A stretch of DNA of 64,000 bases from Roseomonas xinghualingensis (lineage in GTDB: Bacteria > Pseudomonadota > Alphaproteobacteria > Acetobacterales > Acetobacteraceae): the NCBI RefSeq assembly GCF_025791835.1, contig NZ_JAOXLP010000012.1, positions 1-64,000 of the forward strand, read 5' to 3'. Of this stretch, positions 55,263 through 64,000 are shown piece after piece. The notes beneath the pieces are model-generated. The model made no database searches, was not told the DNA's origin, and worked only from the letters and a program-made list of their open reading frames with translations. Position numbers and translations under genes: made by a program. Each line of letters starts with the position of its first letter. Position 1 is the first letter of the stretch.

Positions 55263-55628
55263 TCAGCCGACGCCCACGATCCGCCAGGCATATTCCCGTC
55301 CATCGGGCTCGGTGATTGTAACGTTCTCGCCGGGGCGGCACGGCGCGCCGCCGCGAAGCAGGGTATGCATGGGTGCATCCACCGGGCTGTCGTCCCGACG
55401 GAAGAAGCGCAGGGCCCAGCCAGTGTCGGGATCATAGACCACATCCCCGTCCATCAGCCCCTGGCCCGGCCAGAAGCGCCGCGCCATCCAACTGGCCTTA
55501 TCCGCCAGCCAAGCTTGCGGATCCGGAAAGCCCTGCCGGTCCAGTGTCAGCTGGATCTCGTAGCGATACTCCGGGCTGCCTTCCGGAAGGCCCGTTCCGC
55601 CGCTCGGCGAGAGGATCACGAGCGGCAT
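55263..55628 (-). CDS. hypothetical protein
   Basis: The protein has 121 residues. AGGAGG stands eight bases before the ATG at 55628. It begins MPLVILSPSGGTGLPEGSPE and has alternating hydrophobic residues (YRYEIQLTLDRQ) suggesting beta strands. A segment with several Trp and Phe (ASWMARRFWPGQG) and a C-terminal strand region (ENVTITEPDGREYAWRIVGV) follow. No signal peptide or known domain was recognised. It follows kup by 37 bases on the same strand. Confidence 0.65.
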   Translation of the reverse strand: MPLVILSPSGGTGLPEGSPEYRYEIQLTLDRQGFPDPQAWLADKASWMARRFWPGQGLMDGDVVYDPDTGWALRFFRRDDSPVDAPMHTLLRGGAPCRPGENVTITEPDGREYAWRIVGVG

Positions 55629-55665
55629 GGGGGCAACCTCCTGTAAACAAGTGGGCCTTGGCCCG

Positions 55666-57546
55666 CTAAATGGCGACACGAACCCCCAGCTCGACCACGC
55701 GATCGCTGGGGATACGGAAAAACTCGGTCGCCGGAACTGAGTTGCGGGACATGATGCCGAAGAGCCACTGCTGCCAGGCCGCCATCTTCGGCACGGTGGA
55801 GGCCACCACCGTCTCCCGCCCGAGGAAATAGGAAGCCTGCATGGGGTCGTAATCCACGCCCAGCTCGCGCAGCCCTTCCAGCTCCTTCGGAATGTTCGGG
55901 CTCTCCTGGAAGCCGTAGCAGAGGGTGACACGGTAGATGCCCGGCGCCAGCTCCTCCACATGGCGGCGGTCGGTCACCTGCGGCACGTCCTGCCCGGTCA
56001 CGGTGACGAAGAGCACGCGCTCATGCAGCACCTTGTTGTGCTTCAGGTTGTGCAGCAGCGCGTTCGGCACGTAGTCGGCTTGGCTGGTCATGAATACGGC
56101 GATGCCCGGCACACGTATGGTGCGGGACTGCGGCAGGCGGGCCAGGAAGGACTTCAGCGGCAGGCTGTCCTGACGGAAGCGGGCGAAGAGCAGATCCCGC
56201 CCACGGCGCCAGGTGAGCATCATCGTGAACATCGCCCCGCCCAGCACCAGCGGCACCCAGCCACCATCCGGAATCTTCAGCACGTTGGAGACGAAGAAGG
56301 CGAGGTCGAGCAGAAGAAGCGGCGTGAATACCGCGAGCACCAGCGGCAGCGGCCAGCCGAAGCTGCGCCGGAAGACCAGCGCGGCCAGCATGGAGGTGGC
56401 GACGAAGGTGCCGGTCACGGCAAGCCCATAAGCGGCCGCCAGACTATCCGAACTCCGGAAAGCAATGACGAGGATCACGACCCCTACCAGCAAGGCGAAG
56501 TTCACCTGGGGCATGTAGATCTGCCCCTCCTCCGTCTCGCTGGTATGGCGCACCACCAGCCGCGGCACGAAGCCAAGCTGCACGCATTGCCGCGCGATGG
56601 AATAGGCGCCGGAGATCATCGCCTGGCTGGCGATGATCGTCGCCGCCGTGGCCAGGATCACCAGTGGCAGGCGCATCCATTCTGGCGCCAGCAGGTAGAA
56701 AGGGTTCTCCAGCGCCGCGCGGTCCGAGAGCATCAGCGCACCCTGGCCCAGATAGTTCAGCGCCAGGGAAGGCAGCACGAAGTACAGCCAGGCGAGTTGA
56801 ATCGGCCGCCGCCCGAAATGGCCCATATCGGCATAGAGCGCCTCCGCCCCCGTCACGGCGAGGACCACGGAACCAAGCGCGATGAAGGCCGCAAGGTGAT
56901 AGGCAAAGGCGAACTGCACCGCGTAATGCGGTGAGAGCGCGACCAGCACACCCGGTTCCCGTATCACCTCGACGAGGCCCAACAGCCCGATCACCCCGAA
57001 CCATGTGACCGTGATAGGCCCAAAGATGGCGCCCATGCTGCCGGTACCGCGGTACTGGAACAGGAAGAGTGCGAGCAGCACGGCAAGCGAGAGGGGAACG
57101 ACCGCGCCCTCGAAGGCCGGGGAGATGATCTTGAGCCCCTCAATCGCCGAAAGGACGGAGATGGCGGGGGTGATGACACCGTCGCCAAAGAACAGCGCCG
57201 CCCCCGCGATTCCCACCACGGCGATGAGCCAGCGCCCCCGCTCGGTGACGGCCGTGCGCTGGGCGAGGGCCATGAGGGCGAGGATGCCGCCCTCCCCCTT
57301 ATTGTCCGCCCGAGTCACCAACCAGACGTACTTCACCGTCACGACGATGATGAGCGACCAGATGATGAGGCTGAGGATTCCCAGGATTTCCCAGCGCTCG
57401 AGCCCATCCGAGGAGAAGTGAAGCAGGGCCGCCCGCATGGAGTAGAGCGGGCTGGTGCCGATGTCCCCATAGACGATGCCAAGTACGCCCAGAAGAACGG
57501 CCGCGCTGATCGGCTGCCGTTCACCTTGAATGGCCTGGGATGTCAC
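55666..57546 (-). CDS. kup: low-affinity potassium uptake protein Kup
   Basis: The protein has 626 residues, normal for Kup. About twelve membrane helices fill the first 430 residues. The opening [24 protein letters not shown] segment ([20 protein letters not shown]) is the family signature, and [40 protein letters not shown] and [16 protein letters not shown] are also invariant. The soluble C-terminus includes [20 protein letters not shown]. It co-transports potassium with protons. The start is GTG. Confidence 0.96.
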   Translation of the reverse strand: MTSQAIQGERQPISAAVLLGVLGIVYGDIGTSPLYSMRAALLHFSSDGLERWEILGILSLIIWSLIIVVTVKYVWLVTRADNKGEGGILALMALAQRTAVTERGRWLIAVVGIAGAALFFGDGVITPAISVLSAIEGLKIISPAFEGAVVPLSLAVLLALFLFQYRGTGSMGAIFGPITVTWFGVIGLLGLVEVIREPGVLVALSPHYAVQFAFAYHLAAFIALGSVVLAVTGAEALYADMGHFGRRPIQLAWLYFVLPSLALNYLGQGALMLSDRAALENPFYLLAPEWMRLPLVILATAATIIASQAMISGAYSIARQCVQLGFVPRLVVRHTSETEEGQIYMPQVNFALLVGVVILVIAFRSSDSLAAAYGLAVTGTFVATSMLAALVFRRSFGWPLPLVLAVFTPLLLLDLAFFVSNVLKIPDGGWVPLVLGGAMFTMMLTWRRGRDLLFARFRQDSLPLKSFLARLPQSRTIRVPGIAVFMTSQADYVPNALLHNLKHNKVLHERVLFVTVTGQDVPQVTDRRHVEELAPGIYRVTLCYGFQESPNIPKELEGLRELGVDYDPMQASYFLGRETVVASTVPKMAAWQQWLFGIMSRNSVPATEFFRIPSDRVVELGVRVAI

Positions 57547-57676
57547 GTCCGCCGCCTATGATGGTTACGAGCGGCGGCATATGACCGCCACCCCGGACGC
57601 TGCAACCCTTGGCACCGCCCCTCGGTTGCAGGGCCGTCATGCGTTTGCGGGCAGAATGACCCACCCGCTTCCCCAA

Positions 57677-58471
57677 TCAGTGTCCCCGCAGGATCTGCGA
57701 CAGGAAGGCCTTGAAGCGGTCGGTGGACGGGTTGTTGAAGACCTGGTCTGGTACGCCCTGCTCCACCACCTCGCCACGGTCCATGAAGACGACCCGGTCG
57801 GCCACCTGCCGGGCGAAGCCCATCTCATGGGTGACGCAGATCATGGTCATGCCGTCCTCGGCGAGACCGACCATGGTGTCCAGCACCTCCTTGATCATCT
57901 CGGGATCGAGGGCGGAGGTCGGCTCGTCGAAGAGCATGATCTTCGGCTTCATGCAGAGGGCACGGGCGATGGCCACGCGCTGCTGCTGCCCGCCTGAGAG
58001 CTGCCCCGGATACTTGTTCGCCTGCTCCGGGATCTTCACCCGGCTCAGGTAATGCATCGCCAGATCCTCCGCCTCCCGCTTCGGCATGCGCCGAACCCAG
58101 ATCGGAGCCAGGGTGCAGTTCTCGAGAATGGTCAGATGCGGGAAGAGGTTGAAGGACTGGAACACCATCCCGACCTCGCGCCGGATCGCATCCAGCGCGC
58201 GCACGTCATCGGTCAGCTCCGTGCCGTCCACGACGATGCGGCCATCCTGGTGCTGCTCCAGCCGGTTGATGCAGCGAATCATGGTGGATTTGCCGGAACC
58301 CGAAGGTCCACAGACCACCACGCGCTCCCCGGTCGCGACCTGAAGCGAGACATCCCGCAGCACGTGCAGGGAGCCGTACCACTTATTGACCTTGTCCAGC
58401 AGAATGGCCGGTGGCGCATCCGTCCGGATGGAGGAAGCGACCGAGGGGCCTTCGGAGACGGCGACGCTCAT
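57677..58471 (-). CDS. aapP: general L-amino acid ABC transporter ATP-binding protein AapP
   Basis: The protein has 264 residues. Walker A is [20 protein letters not shown], the Q-loop is [20 protein letters not shown], signature [15 protein letters not shown] and Walker [17 protein letters not shown]. The [20 protein letters not shown] segment is typical of AapP/GlnQ proteins. It is the last gene of the aapJQMP operon, 24 bases after aapM, and drives broad-range amino-acid uptake. Confidence 0.94.
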   Translation of the reverse strand: MSVAVSEGPSVASSIRTDAPPAILLDKVNKWYGSLHVLRDVSLQVATGERVVVCGPSGSGKSTMIRCINRLEQHQDGRIVVDGTELTDDVRALDAIRREVGMVFQSFNLFPHLTILENCTLAPIWVRRMPKREAEDLAMHYLSRVKIPEQANKYPGQLSGGQQQRVAIARALCMKPKIMLFDEPTSALDPEMIKEVLDTMVGLAEDGMTMICVTHEMGFARQVADRVVFMDRGEVVEQGVPDQVFNNPSTDRFKAFLSQILRGH

Positions 58472-58495
58472 GACGTGATCCTTTCGTCCGGGAGT

Positions 58496-59638
58496 TCAGC
58501 GGCGCCGGTGGCGGTTCAACTCCGCCTCCAGGTTCTGGCTGTAGCGGGACATGGCGAAGCAATAGATGAAATAGATGACCGAGACGGCGATATAGACTTC
58601 GACGCCGAAGCCCTGCCAGGCCGGCTCCACGATCGCGGTCTTGCCGGCGGTCAGCAGATCGAAGATGCCGATGATCAGCACCAGCGAAGTATCCTTGAAG
58701 AAGCCGATAAAGGTGTTCACCAGCGGCGGAATCACCAGCCGCAGGGCCTGCGGCAGGATGATGAAGCCGGTCTTCTGCCAGTAGGAGAGGCCGAGCGCGT
58801 CGGCCGCCTCATACTGCCCCTTCGGCAGGGCCTGCAGGCCACCACGCACCACCTCGGCCAGATAGGCGCCGGCGAAGAGGATCACGGCCACCTGCGCGCG
58901 CAGCAGCTTGTCGATGTTCACCCCTTCCGGAAGGAAGAGCGGGAACATCACGCTGGCCATGAAGAGCAGGGAGATCAGCGGCACGCCGCGGATCAGTTCC
59001 ACATAGGCGATGCAGAGGATGCGGATGGCCGGCATGGAGGAACGCCGGCCAAGGGCCACCAGGATGGCCAGCGGGAAGGCGAAGGCCAGACCGAAGGTCG
59101 CGAGGATGAGGGTGATCGGCAGCCCGCCCCAGCGCTCCTGCGGGACATAGCTCAGGCCGAAGACGCCGCCCCACATCAGCACGCCGATCGTCACCAGTGT
59201 CACGGCCCAGACGATCAGCAGTTCCCAGCGCCAGAACCGGCGCATGGCGGAAACGACATAAAGGCTGGTGAAGAGCACGCAGACCAGCGCCGGCCGCCAG
59301 TGCTCCTCATAGGGATAGGTACCGAAGAGGATGAAGCGATGCTTCTCCGTGATCACCGCCCAGCAGGCGCCGGGATTGGCGGAAGCCTTCAGCGCGCGGC
59401 AGGCCTGGGTCTGGTTGTCCGGTACCGACCAGATGGCGTTGATGAAGGCCCAGTCCACGAAGCTGATCGCCCAGCGGACGAGCAGATAGCCCAGGGCCAG
59501 CGTCACCGCCGTGTTCAGCCAGGAAGAGAAGAGATTGGCCCGCAGCCAGGCCACCGGCCCCGTGCTGAGCGCCGGAGGTTGCCGCGGCGCGGCTTCCGGA
59601 ACGCCGGATACGGACGTGTTGAGGGGAATGTCGCTCAT
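58496..59638 (-). CDS. aapM: general L-amino acid ABC transporter permease AapM
   Basis: The protein has 380 residues. An N-terminal membrane segment (TAVTLALGYLLVRWAISFVD) is followed by a periplasmic loop with AWAVITEKHRFILFGTYPYE-like sequence (ACWAVITEKHRFILFGTYPY) and then the permease core. The core includes RILCIAYVELIRGVPLISLL and the EAA loop LPKGQYEAADALGLSYWQKT. This layout, with the long N-terminal extension, is characteristic of AapM. Twelve bases separate it from aapQ. Confidence 0.93.
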   Translation of the reverse strand: MSDIPLNTSVSGVPEAAPRQPPALSTGPVAWLRANLFSSWLNTAVTLALGYLLVRWAISFVDWAFINAIWSVPDNQTQACRALKASANPGACWAVITEKHRFILFGTYPYEEHWRPALVCVLFTSLYVVSAMRRFWRWELLIVWAVTLVTIGVLMWGGVFGLSYVPQERWGGLPITLILATFGLAFAFPLAILVALGRRSSMPAIRILCIAYVELIRGVPLISLLFMASVMFPLFLPEGVNIDKLLRAQVAVILFAGAYLAEVVRGGLQALPKGQYEAADALGLSYWQKTGFIILPQALRLVIPPLVNTFIGFFKDTSLVLIIGIFDLLTAGKTAIVEPAWQGFGVEVYIAVSVIYFIYCFAMSRYSQNLEAELNRHRRR

Positions 59639-59650
59639 ATTCAGGCCCCC

Positions 59651-60853
59651 TCAGCGCTCAACCAGCGCGATGCGGTTGTTGTACCAGTTCATGAAGAGAC
59701 TGATCGAAAGCGAGATCGTCAGATAGACCGCCATGATGATGGCGATGCCCTCGATCGCCTGACCGGTCTGGTTCAGCGTGGTGTTCGCGATGCTGACGAT
59801 GTCCTGGTAGCCGATGGCCACTGCCAGGGACGAGTTCTTCGTCAGGTTCAGATACTGGCTCGTCATCGGGGGCACGATCACGCGCAAGGCCTGGGGCAGG
59901 ACGATCTGCCGCAGCACCACCCCCGGCTTCAGCCCCAGCGCCTGCGCCGCCTCCCACTGGCCATGCGGCACGGCCAGGATGCCGGCACGCACGATCTCGG
60001 CGATGAAGCCGGCAGTGTAGGTCGTCAGGCCGATCAGAAGCGCGAAATACTCCGGGCTGATCGTCATGCCACCCTGGAAGTTGAAGCCACGCAGCGATGG
60101 CCAGTCGATGGTCCAGGGCGCACCGCCCAGTCCCCAGAACACGGCGGGAAGAACGATCAGGAAGCCAATGGCGGCTGGCCACACGCGGCGCGGCTGGCCG
60201 TCCTGCATCTGCTTGCGCCGCATCACCTTGGCGTAGAGCCAGGTGGCGAAACAACCCGCCACGAAGGCCAGCAGTGCCCAACTATGCCCCACCTCCCAGT
60301 TCAGGGATGGAAGCTTCAGGCCGCGATTCGAGAGGAACACTCCGTCCATCGGATTCAGCGCCTGCCGCGGCGCCGGAAGGCCCTGCAGAATCGTGTACCA
60401 GAACAGCAGTTGCAGCAGCAGCGGGATGTCGCGGATCACCTCGACATAGACGGCGGCGATCTTCGACAGCAGCCAGTTCTTCGAAAGCCGCGCGATACCG
60501 ATCAGCGTGCCCAGGATGGTGGCCAGCACAATGCCCACCACCGCGACCTTCAGCGTGTTCAGCACGCCGACGGCCAGCGCGCGCAGATAGGTACTGGCCG
60601 GGGTATATTCGATCAGCGTTTCACCAATCGGTAGCCCGGCCTCGCGCTGCAGGAAGCCGAAGCCCGTCGCGATCCGCCGGACTTCCAGATTGTACTGAGT
60701 GTTACGCACCAGCCACCAGACGATGCCGACCACGGCACCGACAATAAGCACCTGCCATACAATGGCGCGAACACGCTCATCGGCCCAGGACAGGCGCAGA
60801 CGCTTCTTTGGTGGAGCGCGGAGGCGCCTCGGATCCGTGGCGGTCTGCGACAT
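59651..60853 (-). CDS. aapQ: general L-amino acid ABC transporter permease AapQ
   Basis: The protein has 400 residues. It contains the AapQ-specific N-terminal region (VGIVWWLVRNTQYNLEVRRI and ATGFGFLQREAGLPIGETLI), then TYLRALAVGVLNTLKVAVVG, the core EVIRDIPLLLQLLFWYTILQ and the EAA loop VPHGQWEAAQALGLKPGVVL. It ends with several membrane helices. The start at 60853 replaces a longer extension. It pairs with AapM in the membrane. Confidence 0.94.
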   Translation of the reverse strand: MSQTATDPRRLRAPPKKRLRLSWADERVRAIVWQVLIVGAVVGIVWWLVRNTQYNLEVRRIATGFGFLQREAGLPIGETLIEYTPASTYLRALAVGVLNTLKVAVVGIVLATILGTLIGIARLSKNWLLSKIAAVYVEVIRDIPLLLQLLFWYTILQGLPAPRQALNPMDGVFLSNRGLKLPSLNWEVGHSWALLAFVAGCFATWLYAKVMRRKQMQDGQPRRVWPAAIGFLIVLPAVFWGLGGAPWTIDWPSLRGFNFQGGMTISPEYFALLIGLTTYTAGFIAEIVRAGILAVPHGQWEAAQALGLKPGVVLRQIVLPQALRVIVPPMTSQYLNLTKNSSLAVAIGYQDIVSIANTTLNQTGQAIEGIAIIMAVYLTISLSISLFMNWYNNRIALVER

Positions 60854-60896
60854 CCTGTGAGGCCTCGTCTTAGCTCTTTGCTCTGCAATAAAGATC

Positions 60897-60922
60897 GTGG
60901 GGACCTGCGGGCAGGTCCCCAC
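60897..60922 (-). terminator. hairpin in the aapJ-aapQ gap
   Basis: GTGGGGACCTG and CAGGTCCCCAC form a perfect 11-bp stem with a four-base loop, beginning nine bases after the aapJ stop on the minus strand and followed by GATCTTTATT. It is probably an attenuator or 3' stabiliser that makes aapJ mRNA more abundant than the permease part. Confidence 0.75.
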
Positions 60923-60931
60923 GGCGTTCGG

Positions 60932-61996
60932 TCAGCGGAAAGGCATCGCGTATTGCTGGCCGCCCGGGGTCGTCCAGAGCGCATTCGGGCCGCGCTGGAT
61001 GCCAAGCGGCTGCAGATGGCGGGCGAAGATCTCGCCGTAATTACCCGTCGCCTTGATGACCTTCACGGCCCAGTCATTGGAGACCCCCAGCATCGCACCG
61101 AGGCCACCATTCTTGCCGAGCATGCGCTGAACATCGGGGCGGCCATCATCCGCCGCGCCCTTCTCGACATTCGCCTGGGTCACGCCCGCCTCCTCGGCGC
61201 CGACCAGGGCGTAATGCACCCAGCGGACGAGATCGGTGAAGCGCTGGTCGCCATGGCGCACCAGCGGGCCGAGCGGCTCCTTCGAGATCACGTCCGGCAG
61301 GATCGTGTGCTCGGCGGGGTTAGGCTGGCCAGACCGGGTGGCGGCAAGGCCCGAGATATCGGTGGTGTAGGCGTCGCAGCGGCCTGAGGCGTAAGCGCCG
61401 ACGACCTCCTCAACACGCTCGATCACCACCGGGGTGAACTGCACGTTGTTGGCACGGGCCCAGTCCGTCAGGTTCTGCTCGGTGGTGGTGCCGGGCTGGA
61501 CGCAAATGGTGGCGCCGTTCAGCTCCTTCGCGGTCTTCACGCCGGTCGAGGTCTTCACCATGAAGCCCTGACCGTCATAGAAATTCACACCGATGAAATC
61601 GAGGCCCAGGCTGGTGTCGCGCGAGAGCGTCCAGGTCGTGTTGCGGGCCAGGATATCGACCTCACCGGACTGCAGCGCCGTGAAGCGGCTCTGCGCCGTG
61701 GTCGGCACGTAACGAACCTTGCTGGGATCGCCGAAGATGGCGGCCGCAAGGGCGCGGCAATAATCCACGTCGAATCCGCGCCATGTGCCCTGACTATCCG
61801 GCTGGGAGAAGCCGGCCAGCCCCGTGTTCACGCCGCAAACAAGGGTGCCACGTGCCTTGATCATCTCCACCATCGAGTTGCTGGCCGCCGGGGCCTGAGC
61901 GGCCGCGGGCACAGCCCCGAAGGGAATCATGGCAACGGCACCGAGGATACCACCAAGGAAGCCGAACATCGTGCGCCGCGAGGGCTGCATGGTCAT
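60932..61996 (-). CDS. aapJ: general L-amino acid-binding protein AapJ
   Basis: The protein has 354 residues, SBP family 3. The leader (PSRRTMFGFLGGILGAVAMI) ends AAAQA. Mature landmarks are GTLVCGVNTGLAGFSQPDSQ, GTWRGFDVDYCRALAAAIFG, FTALQSGEVDILARNTTWTL and CDAYTTDISGLAATRSG, which together identify AapJ-like receptors. It captures a broad range of L-amino acids for AapQMP. The start is ATG at 61996, with a second ATG two codons in. Confidence 0.94.
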   Translation of the reverse strand: MTMQPSRRTMFGFLGGILGAVAMIPFGAVPAAAQAPAASNSMVEMIKARGTLVCGVNTGLAGFSQPDSQGTWRGFDVDYCRALAAAIFGDPSKVRYVPTTAQSRFTALQSGEVDILARNTTWTLSRDTSLGLDFIGVNFYDGQGFMVKTSTGVKTAKELNGATICVQPGTTTEQNLTDWARANNVQFTPVVIERVEEVVGAYASGRCDAYTTDISGLAATRSGQPNPAEHTILPDVISKEPLGPLVRHGDQRFTDLVRWVHYALVGAEEAGVTQANVEKGAADDGRPDVQRMLGKNGGLGAMLGVSNDWAVKVIKATGNYGEIFARHLQPLGIQRGPNALWTTPGGQQYAMPFR

Positions 61997-62320
61997 TAAA
62001 CTCTCCCTGTCTCTCTGAGACGGCGGTCATGCTGCGCCAGGGTTGTGCCTGGATCAATGCGGGATTGCGCTAACCGCAGGCCGAGCCCTTACCGGGCCCG
62101 CGCGATCACTGCAAATGGACAGCGTCAGGGCCTTCCCTACCGAAGCCCTGCCTTGCGGCGGCAGCAACAACCTCATCAAGCGCAACTCCATGGAGCATCC
62201 CCAGGCAAGCTTCGTGCCGCCGGAGCCTGCCCCGCAGGTCGGACCATCTGGACCGCCCCCGATTCGAATTACCCAGGAAGGAGAGACGGCAGCCAACAGC
62301 TGCGATCCGGTTCAGGACCG
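61997..62320. other. intergenic DNA upstream of aapJ
   Basis: About 320 bases lie between aapJ and the minus-strand gene ending at 62321. No gene or tRNA was recognised. The upstream regulatory region of the aap operon should be here, but no convincing promoter hexamers were identified. Confidence 0.5.
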
Positions 62321-62881
62321 TCAGCCCGCCCGCAGGGTGACCGCCACCCCTTCTTCTTCCGGCTCCAGCTTCGCGCCCACAGCCTCAAGCGCAGCCCGTG
62401 CCTCAGGCGACAGGGCCCAGGGCACCACCAGCCGGGCACCATCCAGCCGCAGCGCCGGGCGCGGCCCGGGCGGCAACCCGGCGGCGCCCGAGGCGGCCAG
62501 GATCAGTGCGCCCTCCAGGTCCGGGGAGCGCCGCTCGATCACGGCGCTGCCCAGGGTCCTCACCTCCACCGGGCCCGCGGCGGCGAGGGACAGCAGCGGC
62601 AGCAATTCCTGCATCATGCGCGCCGCAGGCGCCGGGCGCGTGCCTTCCTCGCGCCCCAGGGCGAGGAAGCCACGCGCGAGATGGTCGTAATCCATCGCCG
62701 CTTCCCGGGCGCGCGCGATCTGCTTTGTCACCCGCTCCCCCTCCGGCAGCTGCGGCAGGGCGGCGTCGAGATTGGCGGTCAGGACCATGGAGAGGTTGTT
62801 CACGGCATGCCGCACTGGGCGCAGGAGCAGGGTCATGGCCTGCTCGGCGGCAGAATTGCGAGGCGCTTTCCCCTCCGGCAT
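62321..62881 (-). CDS. protein with histidine-kinase DHp-like segment (possible phosphotransfer protein)
   Basis: The protein has 186 residues. Residues 18-55 read LLLRPVRHAVNNLSMVLTAN followed by LDAALPQLPEGERV, which resembles the H-box helix of sensor kinases (the H-x-x-NN-L pattern), and a second helix AREAAMDYDHLARGFLALGR completes a helical hairpin. The rest (PVEVRTLGSAVIERRSPDLE and so on) could be a degenerate ATPase-like fold but has no N or G boxes. This resembles ChpT-like phosphotransferases only in general plan. The start at 62881 is chosen because a longer frame overlaps the PBP gene without similarity. Function is uncertain. Confidence 0.5.
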   Translation of the reverse strand: MPEGKAPRNSAAEQAMTLLLRPVRHAVNNLSMVLTANLDAALPQLPEGERVTKQIARAREAAMDYDHLARGFLALGREEGTRPAPAARMMQELLPLLSLAAAGPVEVRTLGSAVIERRSPDLEGALILAASGAAGLPPGPRPALRLDGARLVVPWALSPEARAALEAVGAKLEPEEEGVAVTLRAG

Positions 62882-62918
62882 CAGTCTCCGGCTCCGGCTG
62901 GTTGCGGCAAGCTCATTG

Positions 62919-64000
62919 TCATCGAGGCAATCCCTCCAGGATGTCGTGGAACAGTCGGGCAGGCAGGGTGCCGCCGCGCACATCGTCCATTGGCGTGGCG
63001 TCGTCATTGCCCAGCCACACTCCGATAACGGTGTTGCCTGAGAATCCGATGAACCAGGCATCACGGAAATCCTGCGTCGTGCCGGTCTTGCCCGCGGCGC
63101 TCCGGCCGGGCACCGCGGCGACGCGGCCGGAGCCGCGCGAAACCACCGCCTCCATCATGCGCCGAATCGCCAGGGCATCATCCGGCTGCACGGCTCGGGC
63201 CGGGGCAGCGATGCCGGCTGGCAGGGCGCGCCCCTCCGCCCGCACCGATGCGATCCCATAAGGCGTCACCCGCATCCCACCATTGGCGAAGGCGGCATAG
63301 GCAGCGGCCAGCTCCAGCAGGCTTGCTTCCCCGGTTCCAAGCGCGATGGTCGCATCCCTGGGGAAAGGCCCGGCCAGCCCCAGCCGGCGCGCGACAGCGG
63401 CGGCCTCCTTCGCTCCACCGGCTCGCACCAGCACGCGCACCGCGGAGGTGTTGACGCTATGGGCCAGCGCCTCCTCCAGCGGCAGGTCGCCCCGCGCGCG
63501 CCAGTTGCCGTTGCCAGGGGACCAGCGGCCGAGGGTGATCGGCGCGTCCGAGACGGTCGATTCCGGGTGCAGCCCCTTCTCCAGCGCCGCAAGATAGACG
63601 AAGGGCTTGAAGACCGAGCCAGGCTGCCGCCGCGCCGAAACGGCGCGGTTGAACGCACTCCGGCGGTAGTCCCGCCCGCCAGCCATGGCGCGCACGGCCC
63701 CGGTCGCGGCGTCCAGCACCACCACGGCGCCCTGCCCCACATCGGCCGCCGCGCCTGGACCTGAGAGCAGCGCCTCCAGCTTTGCCTCCACCACCGCCTG
63801 CACCCGCAGATCCAAAGTGGTGCGCAGCATCAGGTCGGCAGAGCCGGGAAAGCGGGTGGCGAGGTCCTCATGCACCCAGTCAGCGAACCAGCCGGAATCC
63901 CGGGATGGCCGCCGCGGGAAGGCGATCCGCTCGGCCTCCGCGGCGGCCTGCGCCTCCGTCAGCGCACCGATCGTGGCCATGGCGCGCAGCACCTCCGCCC
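62919..64000 (-). CDS. class A penicillin-binding protein, C-terminal part at window edge
   Basis: About 360 residues are visible; the gene continues off the right edge, where the glycosyltransferase (GT51) domain should be. The visible start (LRAMATIGALTEAQAAAEAE) is the end of the GT51-linker region. The transpeptidase domain has the catalytic Ser and Lys in RQPGSVFKPFVYLAALEKGL (S-x-x-K), SVNTSAVRVLVRAG (S-x-N) and GKTGTTQDFRDAWFIGFSGN (KTG). It polymerises and cross-links peptidoglycan. It is 37 bases upstream of the DHp-like gene. PBP1A-type is likeliest; PBP1C cannot be excluded. Confidence 0.92.
   Translation of the reverse strand, partial: AEVLRAMATIGALTEAQAAAEAERIAFPRRPSRDSGWFADWVHEDLATRFPGSADLMLRTTLDLRVQAVVEAKLEALLSGPGAAADVGQGAVVVLDAATGAVRAMAGGRDYRRSAFNRAVSARRQPGSVFKPFVYLAALEKGLHPESTVSDAPITLGRWSPGNGNWRARGDLPLEEALAHSVNTSAVRVLVRAGGAKEAAAVARRLGLAGPFPRDATIALGTGEASLLELAAAYAAFANGGMRVTPYGIASVRAEGRALPAGIAAPARAVQPDDALAIRRMMEAVVSRGSGRVAAVPGRSAAGKTGTTQDFRDAWFIGFSGNTVIGVWLGNDDATPMDDVRGGTLPARLFHDILEGLPR

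Noticed and set aside
58052..60634. A plus-strand open frame of about 860 codons opposite aapM and aapQ
   Set aside because: Antisense shadow; composition dominated by His, Gln, Asp and Arg, as expected from reversed GC-rich codons.

Overview
The window looks like chromosomal DNA of a very GC-rich alphaproteobacterium. The gene content points towards the Roseomonas/Acetobacteraceae group: orphan Bug/TctC receptors, aapJQMP, yejABEF, a cytochrome c-kdsB-pheA cluster, and a dnaA-dnaN-recF-gyrB cluster beside rpsT. That assignment is an inference from gene content and composition; a 16S or marker-gene search would be needed to confirm it. No rRNA or CRISPR array is visible. One tRNA (tRNA-Ala, anticodon GGC) is present.

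Region 1 (1-6290) is accessory DNA. It begins inside an IS66-like element whose terminal inverted repeat ends at 610. Next come a minus-strand group of small genes: a ribbon-helix-helix-like ORF, an unrecognised ORF, a small membrane protein, a HAD-fold phosphatase and a MNT-type nucleotidyltransferase. A divergent XRE regulator follows, with AACCGGTT repeats in the shared upstream DNA. An IS110 remnant and a frameshifted IS5-type transposase complete the region.

Region 2 (6292-14335) is the replication block, transcribed leftwards: rpsT, dnaA, dnaN, recF and gyrB, with an enoyl-CoA hydratase upstream. Region 3 (14474-29570) is a mix of metabolism and transport: two orphan TctC receptors, a SIMPL-domain protein, a pyruvate-oxidase-like ThDP enzyme, a DMT transporter, a CPA2 antiporter split by a frameshift, a deleted alpha/beta-hydrolase remnant, a MoaB-like protein, a cupin, an FAD oxidoreductase-PLP dehydratase pair, and metNI with two tandem metQ genes. 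Region 4 (29625-39398) holds a lytic transglycosylase-SPOR lipoprotein and a surface-polysaccharide locus: Wzm/Wzt export ABC transporter, three glycosyltransferases, Gmd and an Rmd-like reductase. Together these could make and export a GDP-D-rhamnose-derived polymer.

Region 5 (39590-53464) contains an M17 aminopeptidase, a MarR regulator, the yejABEF microcin C/peptide-type ABC transporter in one strand group with hisN and a membrane cytochrome c, then kdsB-pheA, a TRAP-type binding protein and uppP. Region 6 (53532-64000) contains scoAB CoA-transferase genes, tRNA-Ala with a textbook terminator, kup, the aapJQMP amino-acid ABC operon, a small protein with a histidine-kinase-like DHp segment, and the C-terminal part of a class A penicillin-binding protein cut by the window edge. 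The most unusual parts are the accessory region at 1-6290, the broken genes (IS5 transposase, CPA2 antiporter, hydrolase remnant) and the change of codon usage inside the aminopeptidase gene.
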